Part shown: positions 21,933-34,118 of the stretch, piece after piece
How the letters are laid out: each line of letters opens with the position of its first letter
Numbering within the stretch: position 1 is the first letter of the stretch
Origin: Metarhizium brunneum
Taxonomy: Eukaryota > Ascomycota > Sordariomycetes > Hypocreales > Clavicipitaceae
Assembly (NCBI RefSeq): GCF_013426205.1
Contig: NC_089422.1
Coordinates: 2,976,001 to 3,040,000, forward strand
DNA length: 64,000 nt
Direction: 5' to 3'
Made by a program: the position numbers and the translations under genes
Notes under the pieces: model-generated
Told to the model about the DNA's origin: nothing
The model's database searches: none
The model's input: the letters and a program-made list of their open reading frames with translations, nothing else

Positions 21933-22873
21933 TTACAAGAATGTTGACATTGCCCCATCCACAAGGACGTTGGCACCACAAACATAACCCGCGAGCGGGC
22001 TTGCCAGGAAAACGACGACATTCGCCACCTCTTCTGCGGTGCCGAATCGGCGCAGAGAGACAGCATCCAAAATGCCCTGGGCATATTCTGGGTTGGCCTC
22101 TACGAGCATCTGAATACGGCTTGGCTCCCGTGATCCATCAGGGAGCACCTTTCCCGGTGCTTCAATCGGGCCAGGAATCACAGAGTTGATCCGGATACCC
22201 AGCGGGCCCAACTTGCGAGCATAATCCTTGGCCAAAGTAGCTTGGGCACGCTTAAACGTCGTGTACGGGCTTCCGGCGACATCAAAGCGCGTCTCGAATC
22301 CCGCCACCGAACTGACGACAACAATGGAACCCGACGTCTTTTCCAGGTGCGGCGTCGAAGCGTTTATAAGCGAGACAAGGCCGAGGACGTCGGCCTCGAA
22401 GCTAGTTCTCCAGCTTTCCGCCGTGGCTTCGGTGCTAAACGAGGCCGCTGTGACATGTTTTAGTCGAGGCACTGGGTAGCGATCGATTGGCACGGGGGGC
22501 ATCTGTCATACCGTTGGCAACGACGACGTCGACGCGGCCGAACTTGCGGGCTGCCTTCTCAACCCACGTCTCTATGGAGGAGGGCGACGAAATGTCCACG
22601 GAAGTACCAGAGGCCGTACCGCTTGGTTTGCTCTCGTCTAGAAAGGCGGCAAAGTCATTGTCTGTGGCCGACCGGGAACAATACGAGACGTTGGCTCCCT
22701 GTGCGAGTAGAAGCTCGACAATGGCTCGCCCGATACCCTTTGTGCCGCCTGTTGAGATGTGGCATTAGATATACCAAGTTTGCTCTGTGGGATGCTGAGA
22801 CGTCGTGGAGGTTTTTGTATTTACCAGTGACCAGAGCGTGCTTGCCCTCTAGTTGCGTTGAGAATGAAGACAT
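21933..22873 (-). CDS. Short-chain dehydrogenase/reductase
   Basis: Three exons on the minus strand (22873-22825, 22748-22512, 22447-21933) give 266 residues, a typical classical SDR length. Intron 1 splits the glycine motif; once joined it reads LVTGGTKGIGRAI, the TGxxxGxG cofactor loop. The VVSSVAG strand carries the catalytic serine, and YTTFK is the YxxxK active site. The C-terminal part (SLRRFGTAEEVANVVVFLAS and GANVLVDGAMS) is typical of the FabG/3-oxoacyl reductase-like subgroup. It is a soluble NAD(P)-dependent oxidoreductase; the substrate cannot be told from sequence. Introns are 76 and 64 nt. It converges with the phosphatase gene and has no obvious pathway partner nearby. Confidence 0.9.
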
Positions 22874-23949
22874 GATGGAGTCAAGAGTTGTACGCAGTTT
22901 GATGTTTATTGAAAAAAACAAATTGAAAAAAAGGAAATTGTCGACTGTGCTAATCTAGATTCAAAGCAGCTGAGAGCCTGTCAACATTCAGTAATTCTGC
23001 AACGATATCATCGCACTTGATATAGTTATATAGTCAGTTGTACAGCCCAGAGCAGCCAAGCTATTCACAAACTGCCACTCCACCAATGCCTCGTGCTTGC
23101 GGACTTTGTATTTCTCATTTTCCTCTTTGGGCCAACCAGCTCCTGCTACAAGGACTCTTGTGGACTATGCTACCAGGGTGGCTATCGATTACACAGCGGC
23201 CGAATCTAACTCGTGCGCTCCATCTGCCGGCGACTCTGATGTAGATTTGTAATGTCACCGGCGCAGGAAAATCTGCTCAAACCTGACTTTCCTATTTGGG
23301 AAACTATCGGCCTTGGTCCTCCGCTCCGCTCCGCCGGGGGGGCCTAAAAGCCCGGAGGGGACCATTTCTCAGCGACACCACCAGCATGCGCGGGGACTAA
23401 CGTGGTTTTTTTTTTCAAACCCGCGAGAATCTCCCAAGTATCGTCTAGTAGCTGGAGACGAGGCAGCTCACACCTCTCAACCTACTTGACAAACGCACCG
23501 GACTTGGACCCTGCCGGGTTGAAGTTGGCCAGAGGCCATGCCACCAAGAGTCCAACTCTGAGCGCCGGCGCATCCGGCATGGCGGAGGGAAAGAGGAGCG
23601 CGAGAAACCGCCATTTACCAACGAACCAATGGCCATTGCCGCAGAATGCGTTTCAGCGTGTGCATTGGACCAAAAGGGTCGAAAGGGCCAAGACGCATAC
23701 TTGGCGAGCTGTCAGTCTCGTATCGGCGAGCCTTGACTAGGTTTTGATGTGGCTGTGGTGTCTGTAGGCCAAGTGAGCATGTATTCAAATGTCGACGCCG
23801 GGGATGCCATATGCGCGCCCCGGAGGTCGTCGGAGGCGGTCGACTGCGAAATCGGCGCACATACATACGCGCCAAGTGCTGTCCTTGACGTAAGAACAAA
23901 GAGCTGTATTTTCACGCTTGGCATCGCAGCGCATCTTCTTCTCTTATAC
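22874..23949. other. Intergenic region
   Basis: I found no supported gene. Features include a poly-T run near 23406 and a GC-rich imperfect palindrome around 23330-23362 (CCGCCGG and GGGCCTAAAAGCCC words). Confidence 0.45.
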
Positions 23950-24659
23950 ATGGCTACCTGCATCCTGCATCCTGCATCCTGCGCCCATGGCCCATCCCCC
24001 GGCTTTGGCAGCCTGCCCCCGGAGCTCTCTGAGCTCATATGGCGGTTCTGCTTACCGGCCGACGAGGCAGAAGTCTGTTGTCCCATGTGGCCGGTGCACC
24101 TAGACGCCGAGTACGAGGGACTCCAAGGCTCGCCCGGGGCGTCGCTGCCGCAGCCGAGCCGTCCCTTTGTGGCCGGTCGACACGGGGTTCCCAGTCTTGA
24201 CGCACGTGTGCTGCAAGTTGCGCTCGTTTGTGCAAGACTCGCCCAGGAGCTGCGCGAGATTCTGCTTGTCTGCGGCTGGCGGATGCTAGGTCCTACGATA
24301 CACGGCGACACGACGGGCGACGACTGGGCGGTGCCGTCAGAAGTCGTCCCGCTGCCCCTTGCGCTGCGGCAGTGTCGCGAGGAGGCTCGAGACGAGTGCG
24401 CGTCGCGTCGCGTGAGTGTGGTTCTCGCTTGGCGGGCAAGACGTCTGGTGGCTGGGCCAATTGACGATTCCGGCTCAGACCTTTGCCGAGTGCCAGAGGG
24501 ACGGGACGTGGCGCGAGAAAAGGTTCATTTGATAATGGCAGGGGGCGATATATCATGGGCCGGTACGTGTCGGTCGCCGAGAGGCCGGACCCCGAAGTCG
24601 TCCGGGTCAATGATTTGGATGGCGCGTTGGAACAGATTTACGTGGCATGTTTGTGGTGA
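23950..24659 (+). pseudogene. 2EXR-domain (F-box-like) gene, frame interrupted
   Basis: From the ATG at 23950 the frame encodes FGSLPPELSELIWRFCLP, the start of the 2EXR domain found in large fungal families of unknown role. The LALRQCREEARDECASRR block then fits the second conserved part. After about 24412 this frame loses family character. A plausible C-terminus (YVSVAERPDPEVVRVNDLD then a final ACLW and stop at 24657) appears in a different frame. A GTGAGT donor at 24412 and a CAG acceptor ending at 24478 could define an intron, but the exon it opens ends at a TGA before reaching that C-terminus. Either a second intron was missed or the gene has decayed; I favour decay or misannotation of a fast-evolving gene, with low certainty. 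Confidence 0.45.
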
Positions 24660-25191
24660 ATCGTCATGTAGCCAAAATCACTTGGTCAACAGACCCAAGA
24701 CAGTCAAGAGTCAAGAGTCAAGACACTCGCGCAGCCCGTGGAGGTGGTAACCACCATGTTGGAGCATGTACAGTACATGATGCCAGCCACTTCGTACCGA
24801 GTCATACGCCGCGAGCACACAATACCCGTTTCCGGCTTGTATCACACCAGTAGCAAATGTCGCCATGTTTGTGTGGGGGATGTTGCAATGCGAACCCCAG
24901 CCAGGGTGCGATTACACCATCCTGTCAAAAGTGGATAATGTCGATAAGCTACTCCGTATAAAAATTAAAAATTAAAAAAAAAGGGCGCGAGAGAAACGTC
25001 GCAAAGTAGAAAGCGTCCTTTGCTTGCTTGCTTGCTTGCGCAACGCCCATTCGCGGTCCCTGTGTGCCACGGGAGCCGATCCATTCCTCGTCTCGTCGGG
25101 CGGGACAAGTTGTTGGAAACGCCGTCTCTGCAGTCTCTCCTCTCGGTTGGAACCTGGGAGCTTGATTTCCAGTCGCGAGGCGCACCTTGCC
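24660..25191. other. Intergenic region upstream of the amino-acid permease
   Basis: An A-rich run near 24961-24982 and a CTTG repeat near 25023-25040 precede the permease leader. I see no gene. Confidence 0.45.
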
Positions 25192-27071
25192 ATGGCCCTC
25201 AAGAGCTTCCTTGCCCGCGTCAAAGGCGCCAGGGGCAACCACGCAGCCATCGTGGACAGCAACGGCGCCAAGGGCTACGGGACGACGACGACGACTCCTC
25301 TTCCGGGCCCGGCCGACGACTCGGGTTTCGCGTCCAACGTTGAGCGGCAGGATGCTGCGCCGGGGGTCATCCGGACGACGCCGGGGCCGCCGCTCGGATA
25401 CAACGACGGCCACGATCCCGGCGACGACGGCGACGACGACCACGCCGGCGACCTCGTCACGGCCGGCGAGGGCCGCCATCTCAAGCGCGGGCTCGCCGAG
25501 CGGCATCTGTCCATGCTCGGCATCGCGGGCGCCATCGGCACCGGCCTGTTCCTGGGCCTGGGCGGCGCCGTGCAGCGCGGCGGTCCTCTCGGCGCGCTGC
25601 TCGGCTATGCCACCGTCGGCCTCGTCGTCTGCGCCGTCCAGTTCGCCCTGGGCGAGGTCGCCGCGCTGCTCCCCGTCACCGGCGCCTTTGTGCGCCACGC
25701 CGAGTTCCTCGTCGACCCGGCCTGGGGCTTCGCCATCGGCTGGAACCTCGTCTACGGCAACATCCTGTCCATCCCCTCGGAGATCACCGCCATCTGCGTG
25801 CTCTTCGAGTTCTGGACCGACCTCAACCCCTCCGTCTGGATCGTCACCTTTGTCCTGCTGACCCTGGTCGTGGGCCTCTCGGTCGTCCGCCTCTTCGGCG
25901 AGGTCGAGTTCGCCTTTGCCGTCCTCAAGATCCTCCTCGTCGTCTTCCTCGTCGTCCTCGGCCTCGTCATCGACCTCGGCGGCGTCAGGGGCACGCCGCC
26001 CGTCTACTTCCGGTACTGGCGCGACCCGGGCCCCTTTGTCGAGTTCATTGCCACCGGCCACTGGGGCAGGTTCCTCGGCTACTGGAGCGTCATGACCGGC
26101 GCCGTCTTCTCCTTTGCCGGCGTCGAGTCCATCGCCATGGCCGGCGCCGAGACCAAGAACCCGCGCAAGGCCATCCCCGCCGCCTGCAAGAACGTCTTTA
26201 TCCGCATCGTGCTGTTCTACATGCTGGCCATTCTCATCGTCGGCATGCTCGTGTCCAGCCAGGACAGCCGCCTGGACAGCGAGAGCGGCGACGCGACCCA
26301 GAGCCCCTTTGTCATTGCCGCCTCGGCCGCCGGCATTCCCGCCATCCCCTCCGTCGTCAACGCCGTCGTCATCACCTCGGCCTGGTCTGCCTCCAACCAG
26401 AGTCTCTTGGCCGGCACCCGTGTGCTGTACGGCCTGGCCGTCAAGAAGCAGGCGCCCAGGATTTTCCTGAGGACCACGTCCTGGGGTGTGCCCTACGCCT
26501 GCGTCTTTCTCTTCATGGCCTTTAGCCTCCTCAGCTTCATGAGCCTGTCGAGCGACGCCATCACCGTCTTCTGGTGGCTAGTCAACTTGACAGCCGCCGG
26601 CGTCTTGGTCTCGTGGATTTCCATCCTCGTCAACCACATACGCTTGCGCTTGGCCATGCAGAAGCAAGCCATTCCAATTACTAGGCTGCCCTGGTCGAAC
26701 TCGTGGACATGTGAGTACCCTGCCGACTTTGAAAGAAGGAAGAACTGAGTGCTAATATACCCCCTCGAGTGTACTCGTCATACTTTGCCCTCTTTATGTG
26801 CATCATTATCCTTTTAACAGGCGGCTTTGCCGTCTTCACCAAGGGCAATTGGAACGCTAGCAACTTTGTCTCTGCGTACCTGTACGTTTACGCCGCCCTC
26901 TTGGACCTAACAAACTTGGTGCTGACCCGTTGTAGCGACATACCGCTTGTTTTGGCTGCATACTTCATCTGGAAGTTTGTCAAAAAGACCAAGATTGTCG
27001 CGCTGGCTGATATCCCCCTACAACGGGCGTTTGAGCGGGCGGACCAGAAGTATGAATCCCTGGCGTCGTAG
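25192..27071 (+). CDS. Amino-acid permease (fungal YAT family)
   Basis: Three exons (25192-26710, 26770-26881, 26936-27071) give 588 residues with 12 hydrophobic helices. After an N-terminal cytoplasmic tail of about 95 residues, LKRGLAERHLSMLGIAGAIGTGLFLG is the APC-superfamily opening with the substrate-contacting GxG turn. VFSFAGVESIAMAGAETKNPRKAIP is the conserved loop and helix 6 region of plasma-membrane amino-acid permeases. The sequence of helices 3-5 and of the loop before helix 6 recalls dicarboxylic (Dip5-like) and general permeases; specificity cannot be fixed. I chose the ATG at 25192 (CCATGG context); the frame is open to 25024, but only non-ATG starts lie there. The first exon is unusually GC-rich, with very strong C preference at third codon positions, which suggests high expression or high local GC. 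Confidence 0.9.
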
Positions 27072-28185
27072 AAGGCGGCTTGACCATATCCAAGGACGAA
27101 TGTTGTATATACCGACACTTGACATGGACAAGTGATTCTATAATGTCATCGACTTGAGGCTATCAATGAGTCCAAGATGAAAAATGGAGGCAAGAGATTG
27201 CGGATCCATCATGTGACAACGGTGATGATTCTTGTCTTGTAAAAAACTAATTTATCTCCCAGGTCATTTCATTTGCCATGGAATAACTGATGACTGCCCA
27301 TATAGCGTTGACTAAACGAATTACACATGTCGGCACACAAAGTTGGGTTGGTACCATGTGCAATCCATGCATTGGGCCCATGGCGGCTATACTTTCTTCA
27401 ATATGAAACAAGGCCGGTCACGTCAAGTTCATGTCTTGCATCCGTAGCACCCATTTCAAGAGCTTGTTGACGGTTGCCACGTTTAAAGACCAACAAGGGT
27501 TCATGACATTGACACTTTTCAGGTTTGGTACACTTATTGCCAGTTCGAGTTCCTCACCGTGGTCTTGCTGCCGTTGCAAAGGGTTCTCCAAGACAATTAA
27601 AGACACGATATTGGTGGATAAATTGGCACATGTAAGACGGCGGCCGCAGAGCTCCCCGGCGAGCCATCTAGAACATGCTCTCCCAATATGCATCAACCTA
27701 GTATGACGTAAGCGTCAGCGGCTGTGTGACCCTGGCGTCGTAATATATTGTCAACATTCTAGATTTTGGTGCGTTAGAGCCAATGAGAATCATCTTCCGC
27801 CCGTCATTTATCGAGGCAAGACCGTTCGGACCGAACCGGTCGAGTTCGTCGGCCAACACATCGGATTACATGGCGACTTGAGTTCTCACACGAGGGCACG
27901 AGACATTGGCCAATCCTCGGCATTGGATTATGTCAGATTCATTTGCAAGCTTTATTGGCTTGCCCGCAACAGGTACGTATCGTTGATGATACTGTCTGGC
28001 TGACGACGGCGTTCCCAGGAGAAGAATTATATACGATGCGTTGAGTAGCAGTACTCTCGGCCATACCGCAAGCAAAATTACTACAAGACCAAGTGTTCCC
28101 GACATCATTTTTGACTCTAACAAGAAACAAAATAAATCCGTCTTCAAAATCGCCCAGCCCTTGTCATAATCTCACAACTTACAAG
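27072..28185. other. Intergenic region
   Basis: I found no supported gene. The ORF pair at 27418-27706 on opposite strands has no recognisable feature. The last 100 bp before the next start are A/C-rich, as in many fungal leaders. Confidence 0.45.
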
Positions 28186-28659
28186 ATGCATTTCTCCGCT
28201 TTGGCCCTCTCTCTCATTCCCTTGCTCCGCTCAAGCAGCACCCTTGCCACCGCCGCAGAAGCATTCGACGATGAGGCCTTGTACAAAAAGACTCTTCCAG
28301 AGTTCACCCCCGACGGGCTCAAGATTGTCGACCTGCGGTTCAAAAACGACCTAGAAAAACGAGGAGTGTGCGGCAGCGTGCCCGGCGTTGCCAACGGCGA
28401 GTGCGTCCGATACTACAGCAGCACCGGGTGCGCCGACCAGGACCACATCAAGGGCTACAAGCCCACCTGTGCTGGCAACTGCTATGTCGATAAATTCTAC
28501 TCGGTCAAGGCCATTGGCGACGGCACCTACTCTACGAATTGCGACCTGTTCTCGGATACTTCGTGCCAGAATAAGATTGCGAGCGTTGGCGGCAAGACTG
28601 GCGGTGGGCATTGCGCCAATGCCAACGGCTGGAGCATGAAGTGCTACTACCGCTGCTAA
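28186..28659 (+). CDS. Secreted cysteine-rich protein with Kex2-type pro-region
   Basis: 157 residues from the ATG at 28186. A hydrophobic signal peptide (MHFSALALSLIPLLRSSSTLATA) is followed by a pro-region of about 35 residues that ends in LEKR, a typical Kex2 cleavage site. The predicted mature peptide has about 99 residues, starts GVCGSV and holds all ten cysteines, suggesting five disulphides. It is rich in Gly, Tyr and Ser and ends CYYRC. This is the layout of fungal effector or antimicrobial candidates. The pattern of a Tyr/Gly-rich stretch followed by C-x-LFSDTSC loosely recalls beta/gamma-crystallin-like small proteins, but I cannot assign a family. It sits between the permease and a Zn2Cys6 regulator. 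Confidence 0.75.
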   Translation: MHFSALALSLIPLLRSSSTLATAAEAFDDEALYKKTLPEFTPDGLKIVDLRFKNDLEKRGVCGSVPGVANGECVRYYSSTGCADQDHIKGYKPTCAGNCYVDKFYSVKAIGDGTYSTNCDLFSDTSCQNKIASVGGKTGGGHCANANGWSMKCYYRC

Positions 28660-29102
28660 ACGGCACATGAGGCCGGGGGTGTTCAAGTATTATCTGGCTG
28701 GGCTCTGTGAAAGTTTGAGGTGGTTGGTTGGTTGGCTGGCTGGTTTCGCACAAGTCGAGTACTAGATATCTCGGCATTTATCATTGCTCCCACGCTTTTC
28801 TCGTCCTAAGATAGCTCGTTGCCATATCAAAAACTTGGATCCTTGCTTTGTATTCCAGAGGCGAATCTGGACCCTAGAACCGGGTGTGCAGCTTCGTGCT
28901 TTTGGTGACATGGAGTGAAGAGTGAAAACAATCATGGCGTAAACGCAACCAATCGGCACTTTGATATCAGCGTCTGACTAATCAATCCTCTCTCACCGGA
29001 TGACACATGATGCCTCCCATCTTCCCAATATGGTTCAGCAGACTTGACATTGCATGATACCAAGGCCATCTAAGTCTGGCAGTAGATTTACCAAACGTCA
29101 CA
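28660..29102. other. Intergenic region upstream of the Zn2Cys6 gene
   Basis: A TTGG/CTGG short tandem run lies near 28720-28745. I see no gene. Confidence 0.45.
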
Positions 29103-31275
29103 ATGGTTTCCAACAAGCCCCGTTCCTGTCCGGGCGGTCCGGGAAACCGCATAGGTGGCAGGCCGCGCAAGGCATGCGATGAATGCAGGTCATTGAAGGT
29201 TGGCCAACGCCGGTGAACCATTCATCCCCATGTCACCTCCCCTTCATCACAAATGACAAGTGCAAACAGCGGTGGCAATGGGGCTAATTCCTGTTTGTAG
29301 GTACGCTGTGATAACGAGGGACCGCCGTGCAGACGATGCAGCCGCCTCCATCGACCTTGCACGTGGACGGCGTCAACGGCAACAACTCGTCGGATTCAAG
29401 GTCCGAGCTGCAGCATGTCGTCTGGTGTACCGGCGGAGCGTGCGTTCAATGAGGATTCTCCGATGGATATTGGTATTCCCGCGCCATTGGTGTCCAAGCT
29501 GGTGGATAGCTACTTTTCCAACTTCTTCTACGCAACGCTTCTTCTCCATCCACCCACTTTCCGGGAGGACTTGGTGACTGGGCGTGCAACGAAACACGTC
29601 GTCCTGGGCGTTTGCGCCGTCGCATCGGGGTAGGTCGCGGGCCATTTACGATGCTCATGATGGCAAGAGGAACGGAGTTGACATACCATATAGTTTGTGC
29701 CCTGACAGTGGCCAAGACGCTCATCTGCTGAATGAGGGCGCTTCGCTAGAATGGGCCGAGAAAGCCCAGGCACTCGTCTTTGCACATCTTGCTGTTCCCA
29801 AGGAAGAAAACCTGGTGACATTACTCAACCTGACTCTTTTCTGGTATCGCCTTGGGCAATGGCAGCGGTCGTTTCTTCTTGGAACAAACTTATTTTGTGC
29901 TGCCCGCATGCTCAATTTTCCGGATTCCGTTTCATCCATGGATAATACTCTGCCTGCTGAGACAAGTAGAAGGCGATTCTGGGCGTGTTACATCCTGAGC
30001 CGCTTGGGTGGAATGCTTGACGGCTCGAATGCCACGGTAGACGCTCTTGCGCGCATGCCTCTTCCACAGAGCGAACAAGAGTTCGGTAATGGGACGCTGT
30101 CTGAGAAGTTGATCAAGTTTGAAAATAGTGAGAGGAACGGCAGTTTCTTTGCCGAGGTGATTAGAGTTGGCAGTATCTGGTAAGAGGTGCCATGTGTCGT
30201 GAACACTGACGGCTCGCTCATCAACGGCTCATGAATCAAGTGCTAATTATTTGCGGCCTGTAAAGGAAACAGGTGCACAGTTTCACACAAAACGCCGAGC
30301 TAGACATTGAAGAGCGGCTGTCAAACATGCAAACTTTGGACATTGCGCTTCGAAAATGGCGCAACGGCTTGCCCGACATGTTTGCCTTCAATTCGACCAA
30401 CTTGGAGCATTACCAGCCATCCGAGGTATCGCAAATACTTCTCATCAACATACTTTTCCATCAAAGTCTTTGTGTTCTGCATGCCTCAATCATTCCGTTG
30501 TTTACCTTTTGCCGCATCCGTCCTGGCTGCGAGGATGCCCAAATACGATCAGCGCAGACTGCATTCGACCATGCCCAACATATATCGTCGCTGCTCCAAA
30601 AGTGCATGGCATCACACAGTGAGGGCCACTGGGGATTCATCGGATATTCGGCCTATTGTTCTTCGGCGATTCAACTGCCCTTCTTATGGTGTCAGTCACC
30701 AGACGTGGCTGCCAAGGCAACGGCCAACATCAAGACAAACGCTCAGGTAATGCGCCGTACCGGAAAGCACTGGAAGCTTATATCAGGCCTTGTGAGCTCT
30801 ACTCAGACCACACCTAGCTGACTGTAAGATGAGCGAAAATTGACCGCGAAAGTAGGAGAAGCATCTTCGTTCCCTCCGACGGTACCACGAAGTCAGCGGC
30901 TATTCCTTACAAGATGAACCTTGCAACGTGGACGCGGCAGAGCTCAATCGTTGTAGTGGCAGTTTCGACCGTACACGAACCTCTGTCCTTGGCCACAACG
31001 ATATTATTTGGAAATACGGGCAAATGTCTGAATGCGGCGAGATTGTGAAACTGGAAGTTGACAGTGAAGTTGGTGGACTTCAGGAAGACGGAGGTAAACG
31101 ATTCTGTTTCCCTGCTAGACATTGGATTCTGATGGACTGCGTAGGGCTCGCCTGTACTACTACAGACCTCCCTTCCTGGAACGACATCCCGATTGATGTG
31201 ATGGATGACTTCCTGGCCCCATTCTGCATTAATGATGACCTAGAGAGCTTCCTGGCTGGTGGTTACCCATATTGA
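29103..31275 (+). CDS. Zn2Cys6 transcription factor with fungal-specific regulatory domain
   Basis: Five exons (29103-29198, 29301-29629, 29694-30179, 30281-30791, 30856-31275) give 613 residues. The first intron falls inside the zinc cluster. Once joined, it has the CX2CX6CX6CX2CX6C spacing (ACDECRSLK plus VRCDNEGPPCRRC) at residues 25-52. The fungal-specific TF middle domain follows: DSYFSNFFYATLLLHPPTF, an ARMLNFPDS segment, then TSRRRFWACYILSRL. The C-terminal part with RTRTSVLGHNDIIWKYG matches the tail seen in this class of regulators. It is a nuclear DNA-binding regulator, with targets expected at CGG-containing sites. The junction between exons 3 and 4 is the least certain: two acceptors lie close together, and only the one ending at 30280 keeps the frame. 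No linked pathway genes are evident. Confidence 0.82.
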
Positions 31276-31321
31276 GAAACCTACTTGTTGGTATTCAAAG
31301 ACGAATATGACCAGTGTACAC

Positions 31322-31916
31322 CAAAAGTTGATCCATCGTGGTGGCAAAGTTGGAGATTTAAATCCGAAAGCAACCTTTTCATTCAAAACCGAACGAAAAT
31401 TCAAGGGGCCTAAGGGTGTCAATAGTCAAATGATCCAAGACCTTCATGAGGAGATACCACAGCAAAAGCTGGCAGGAATCGCGGAAGGCCTCATGGTTCG
31501 ATTATACCGGATTCCCGAAACCACGGAGGGCAGTACTGAGTTATGGTACGCAGAAGCAGAAAAGCACTAGAAGGAAAACTCGGCGCACTGATATGCGTTG
31601 CATTGATGTGCTTTGCGATGAAACCGCTCGCGTGTTAAGCTCTCCGCATTACCTCGACTTGTTTACACCTAAAAATTTGTGTACTCTATGCTCGACAAGC
31701 TTGTCAGAGATTGAATCTCATGACTTCAAAGAACTTCCGAGACCGTTTCCCGCTAAAAAGTGGCGGACAAGAGCGGCGTTGCGCCTGGCCATGACGCAAA
31801 GTTGTATCTGTGGCACTGAATATATCAGGCAAATAAACACCGTCCGACCCGATCAGGAGGGAAACTTGCAGTATTCGGAACTCAGATTCAGACCGGACTT
31901 TCGAATACAATTTTAA
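31322..31916 (+). pseudogene. Possible remnant of an unrecognised gene
   Basis: Two overlapping frames on the plus strand have protein-like composition. The first (31322-31568) reads GGKVGDLNPKATFSFKTERK and on to a LYRIPETTEG stretch. The second (to 31916) has two CxxC-like pairs (LCTLC and CICG) and a charged C-terminus. The frames overlap by about 120 bp and are not joined by an obvious intron, so this may be a decayed gene or chance. I do not recognise a family. Confidence 0.2.
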
Positions 31917-34118
31917 AATATGCCGTGGTCTTCTGAATACCTTTTGCAAGCTTATTTCCACCGATCAACAGCACCAGATTGGAGCCGGTGACCGTCTCAT
32001 ATGGCATGCAGACGTCTCATGCCCCCTATTTCCTTCCTTTTTTGGGCTACGCTTTCACCAATTTCATCTCTTTGGGACTTGAGACAGGGATTACGCAGCC
32101 ATCATGGTCCTTTTACAACCAATCGGGTGAGCGGACTTTGACAGCTCCATATCAGACGGAGTTGTGACAGACATGCGGGTTGAAACATGAAGAGCCTCGA
32201 AAAGCCCACGGGCTCCAATTTTCTGCCCGTCTTCCGAGCATTCTGACAGCAAACAGTGGCGCACTCCTCGGTAAATTCTGGGCAATCCGCAGGTATTGTC
32301 TCATGGGCCAGGTCCCCTGCTCCGTATACCAAATATGCGTGCCTTGGCCGACGCACCTGTTATAAATTTACAATGCTCGAGTTGTTCCTGCGGCTTGAGG
32401 GTGGTTCTATCGAGGATCTACCGTGTCGTTGCTCATCTACTGGAACATAAATAGGGCACACACGTGAGCCACGGCTTACGACTCTAGTGAAACGGCACCT
32501 GCTGACCAGGACTCGAGAAGTAACGTGTGAATCAAGGTGACTCGATTAATCGAGAACCGCAGCCTTGTCGGAACCTCGCGTGAGATTCTGGAGCATGAAT
32601 CAGAACATGGGAAGGTGCCGAGAATAATCGACTTCTTGGCCAGCAGGGGGCATTGACATGTGCTGACGGACCGAGGGTGGAGGCGCGGAGAACTTTTTGC
32701 ATGTAGGATTCTTTCCGACAATTACAAAAGAAGAAATCTACTCGTGTAGTCGGTGACATGAGCCTCACGGCGCAGGTAGATTCTATACCGTGGCCACGAT
32801 TTCACTTTGCACCTTTTTTGCGAACTGCTCCAACGGGTGTGTTGGAAACAAACGAAGTGGCTCCTGGAGAACAGAGATTCTCCTGTCAGTCAGAGGAGGC
32901 AAGATTGCCAGAGCGGCAGATATGCACGCATCTCCCCGGTCGGGGAACCAAAAGGCGGATGTATGTATTCTTCCTCGTGGCTGGGGTTGTAACAACCTCA
33001 CCTTGCGCAGTCCACTTTACCGTCGCAACCAGGTAAGAGATGTCTCTGTTGGCGGACCTGGTGGATATGTTCCGAAGAGAGTCTGAGACCGTTTATGGAG
33101 AACGACAGCACGAGGGAACTGGCAAGGCCTTGCTGTTGTGTAGTTGTTGACCGGCGTTCCTCGCCAATGTTGCGACTTGACTCTCAACAGTGTTGCACGA
33201 GGACAGGGGCACCTGAAAATGAAGTCTTCTGGTTCCGGTTCACATGTTTAGGAGTAGTTGACTCGTGTTATTTCATCATGCTTCATGACGGCCGCGTGGG
33301 GGCAATGATATCTGGGGCGTCTTCTATTTCTGCTTCGTCGTTGCTATTGCCAGGGATCAACTTGTTACTCGAGTGTCAGGCTGAGTCGAGCTGACCTTGT
33401 TGACTTGCCTGACCCGGCACGATCTTCAAGTTCTAGAAGTTTACACCCACTCGTTGACAAGCTGGAAGGTTTCGGTTCTTTGAGCGAGTGACCGAGAGCC
33501 ATGGGCCATCTTGTAACGCTTGGTAGCTATAGATGGCATTGAATGTGAGACTTGGCCCTGATTAAGTCTACAGTCTGTGGTAGAATTTATTCACTCATTA
33601 AAAAGTATACTCTGATGTGTTAATATGTAAAGTGTAATAAATGGTATTTGACTTCTCTAAAAGCCATTTCCCTCTTCCTATACTATACTGTAATATATAA
33701 TAATGTAAAGCGCGACAACCAGGTGTCGTCTGGTCACATACTTTTTGCCTCCCACTGTATCTCATTCGGGAATCGAGGCTTCTTACAGCTAAAAACTAAT
33801 CAAAAGGGATGTTTTTTGTTATTAGCTTGGTAGATTGAAGTTTATTGAACCAACACTTAATAGCTACCCAGATAACTTTGAGATAATTGATGAAGTCTTG
33901 CGGACAGGAACAATAGTTCGCGATGGACCTTTTCCAATCCACAGAATCAACTCTCCATGGGTAACCTCGATTGAACGAAGCTTCGTTTATCAGGTCTCTA
34001 AGTTGTAATTTTTCGAGATGTAAATGATCAGTCTCGGCCTCTGGAATGAGACTATAAACTACCAATATTGTGTTACTAGGCCCTTTCAGCCCCTTTAGGG
34101 AGTAGTTTAGCAGCTTCC

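Noticed and set aside
24949..26061. Long minus-strand ORF of 370 codons
   Set aside because: It is the antisense shadow of the amino-acid permease; its composition (runs of D, E, G and A) comes from the GC-rich coding strand.
29631..30280. Apparent stops inside the Zn2Cys6 gene, suggesting a pseudogene
   Set aside because: Introns at 29630-29693, 30180-30280 and 30792-30855 with canonical ends restore one frame of 613 codons.
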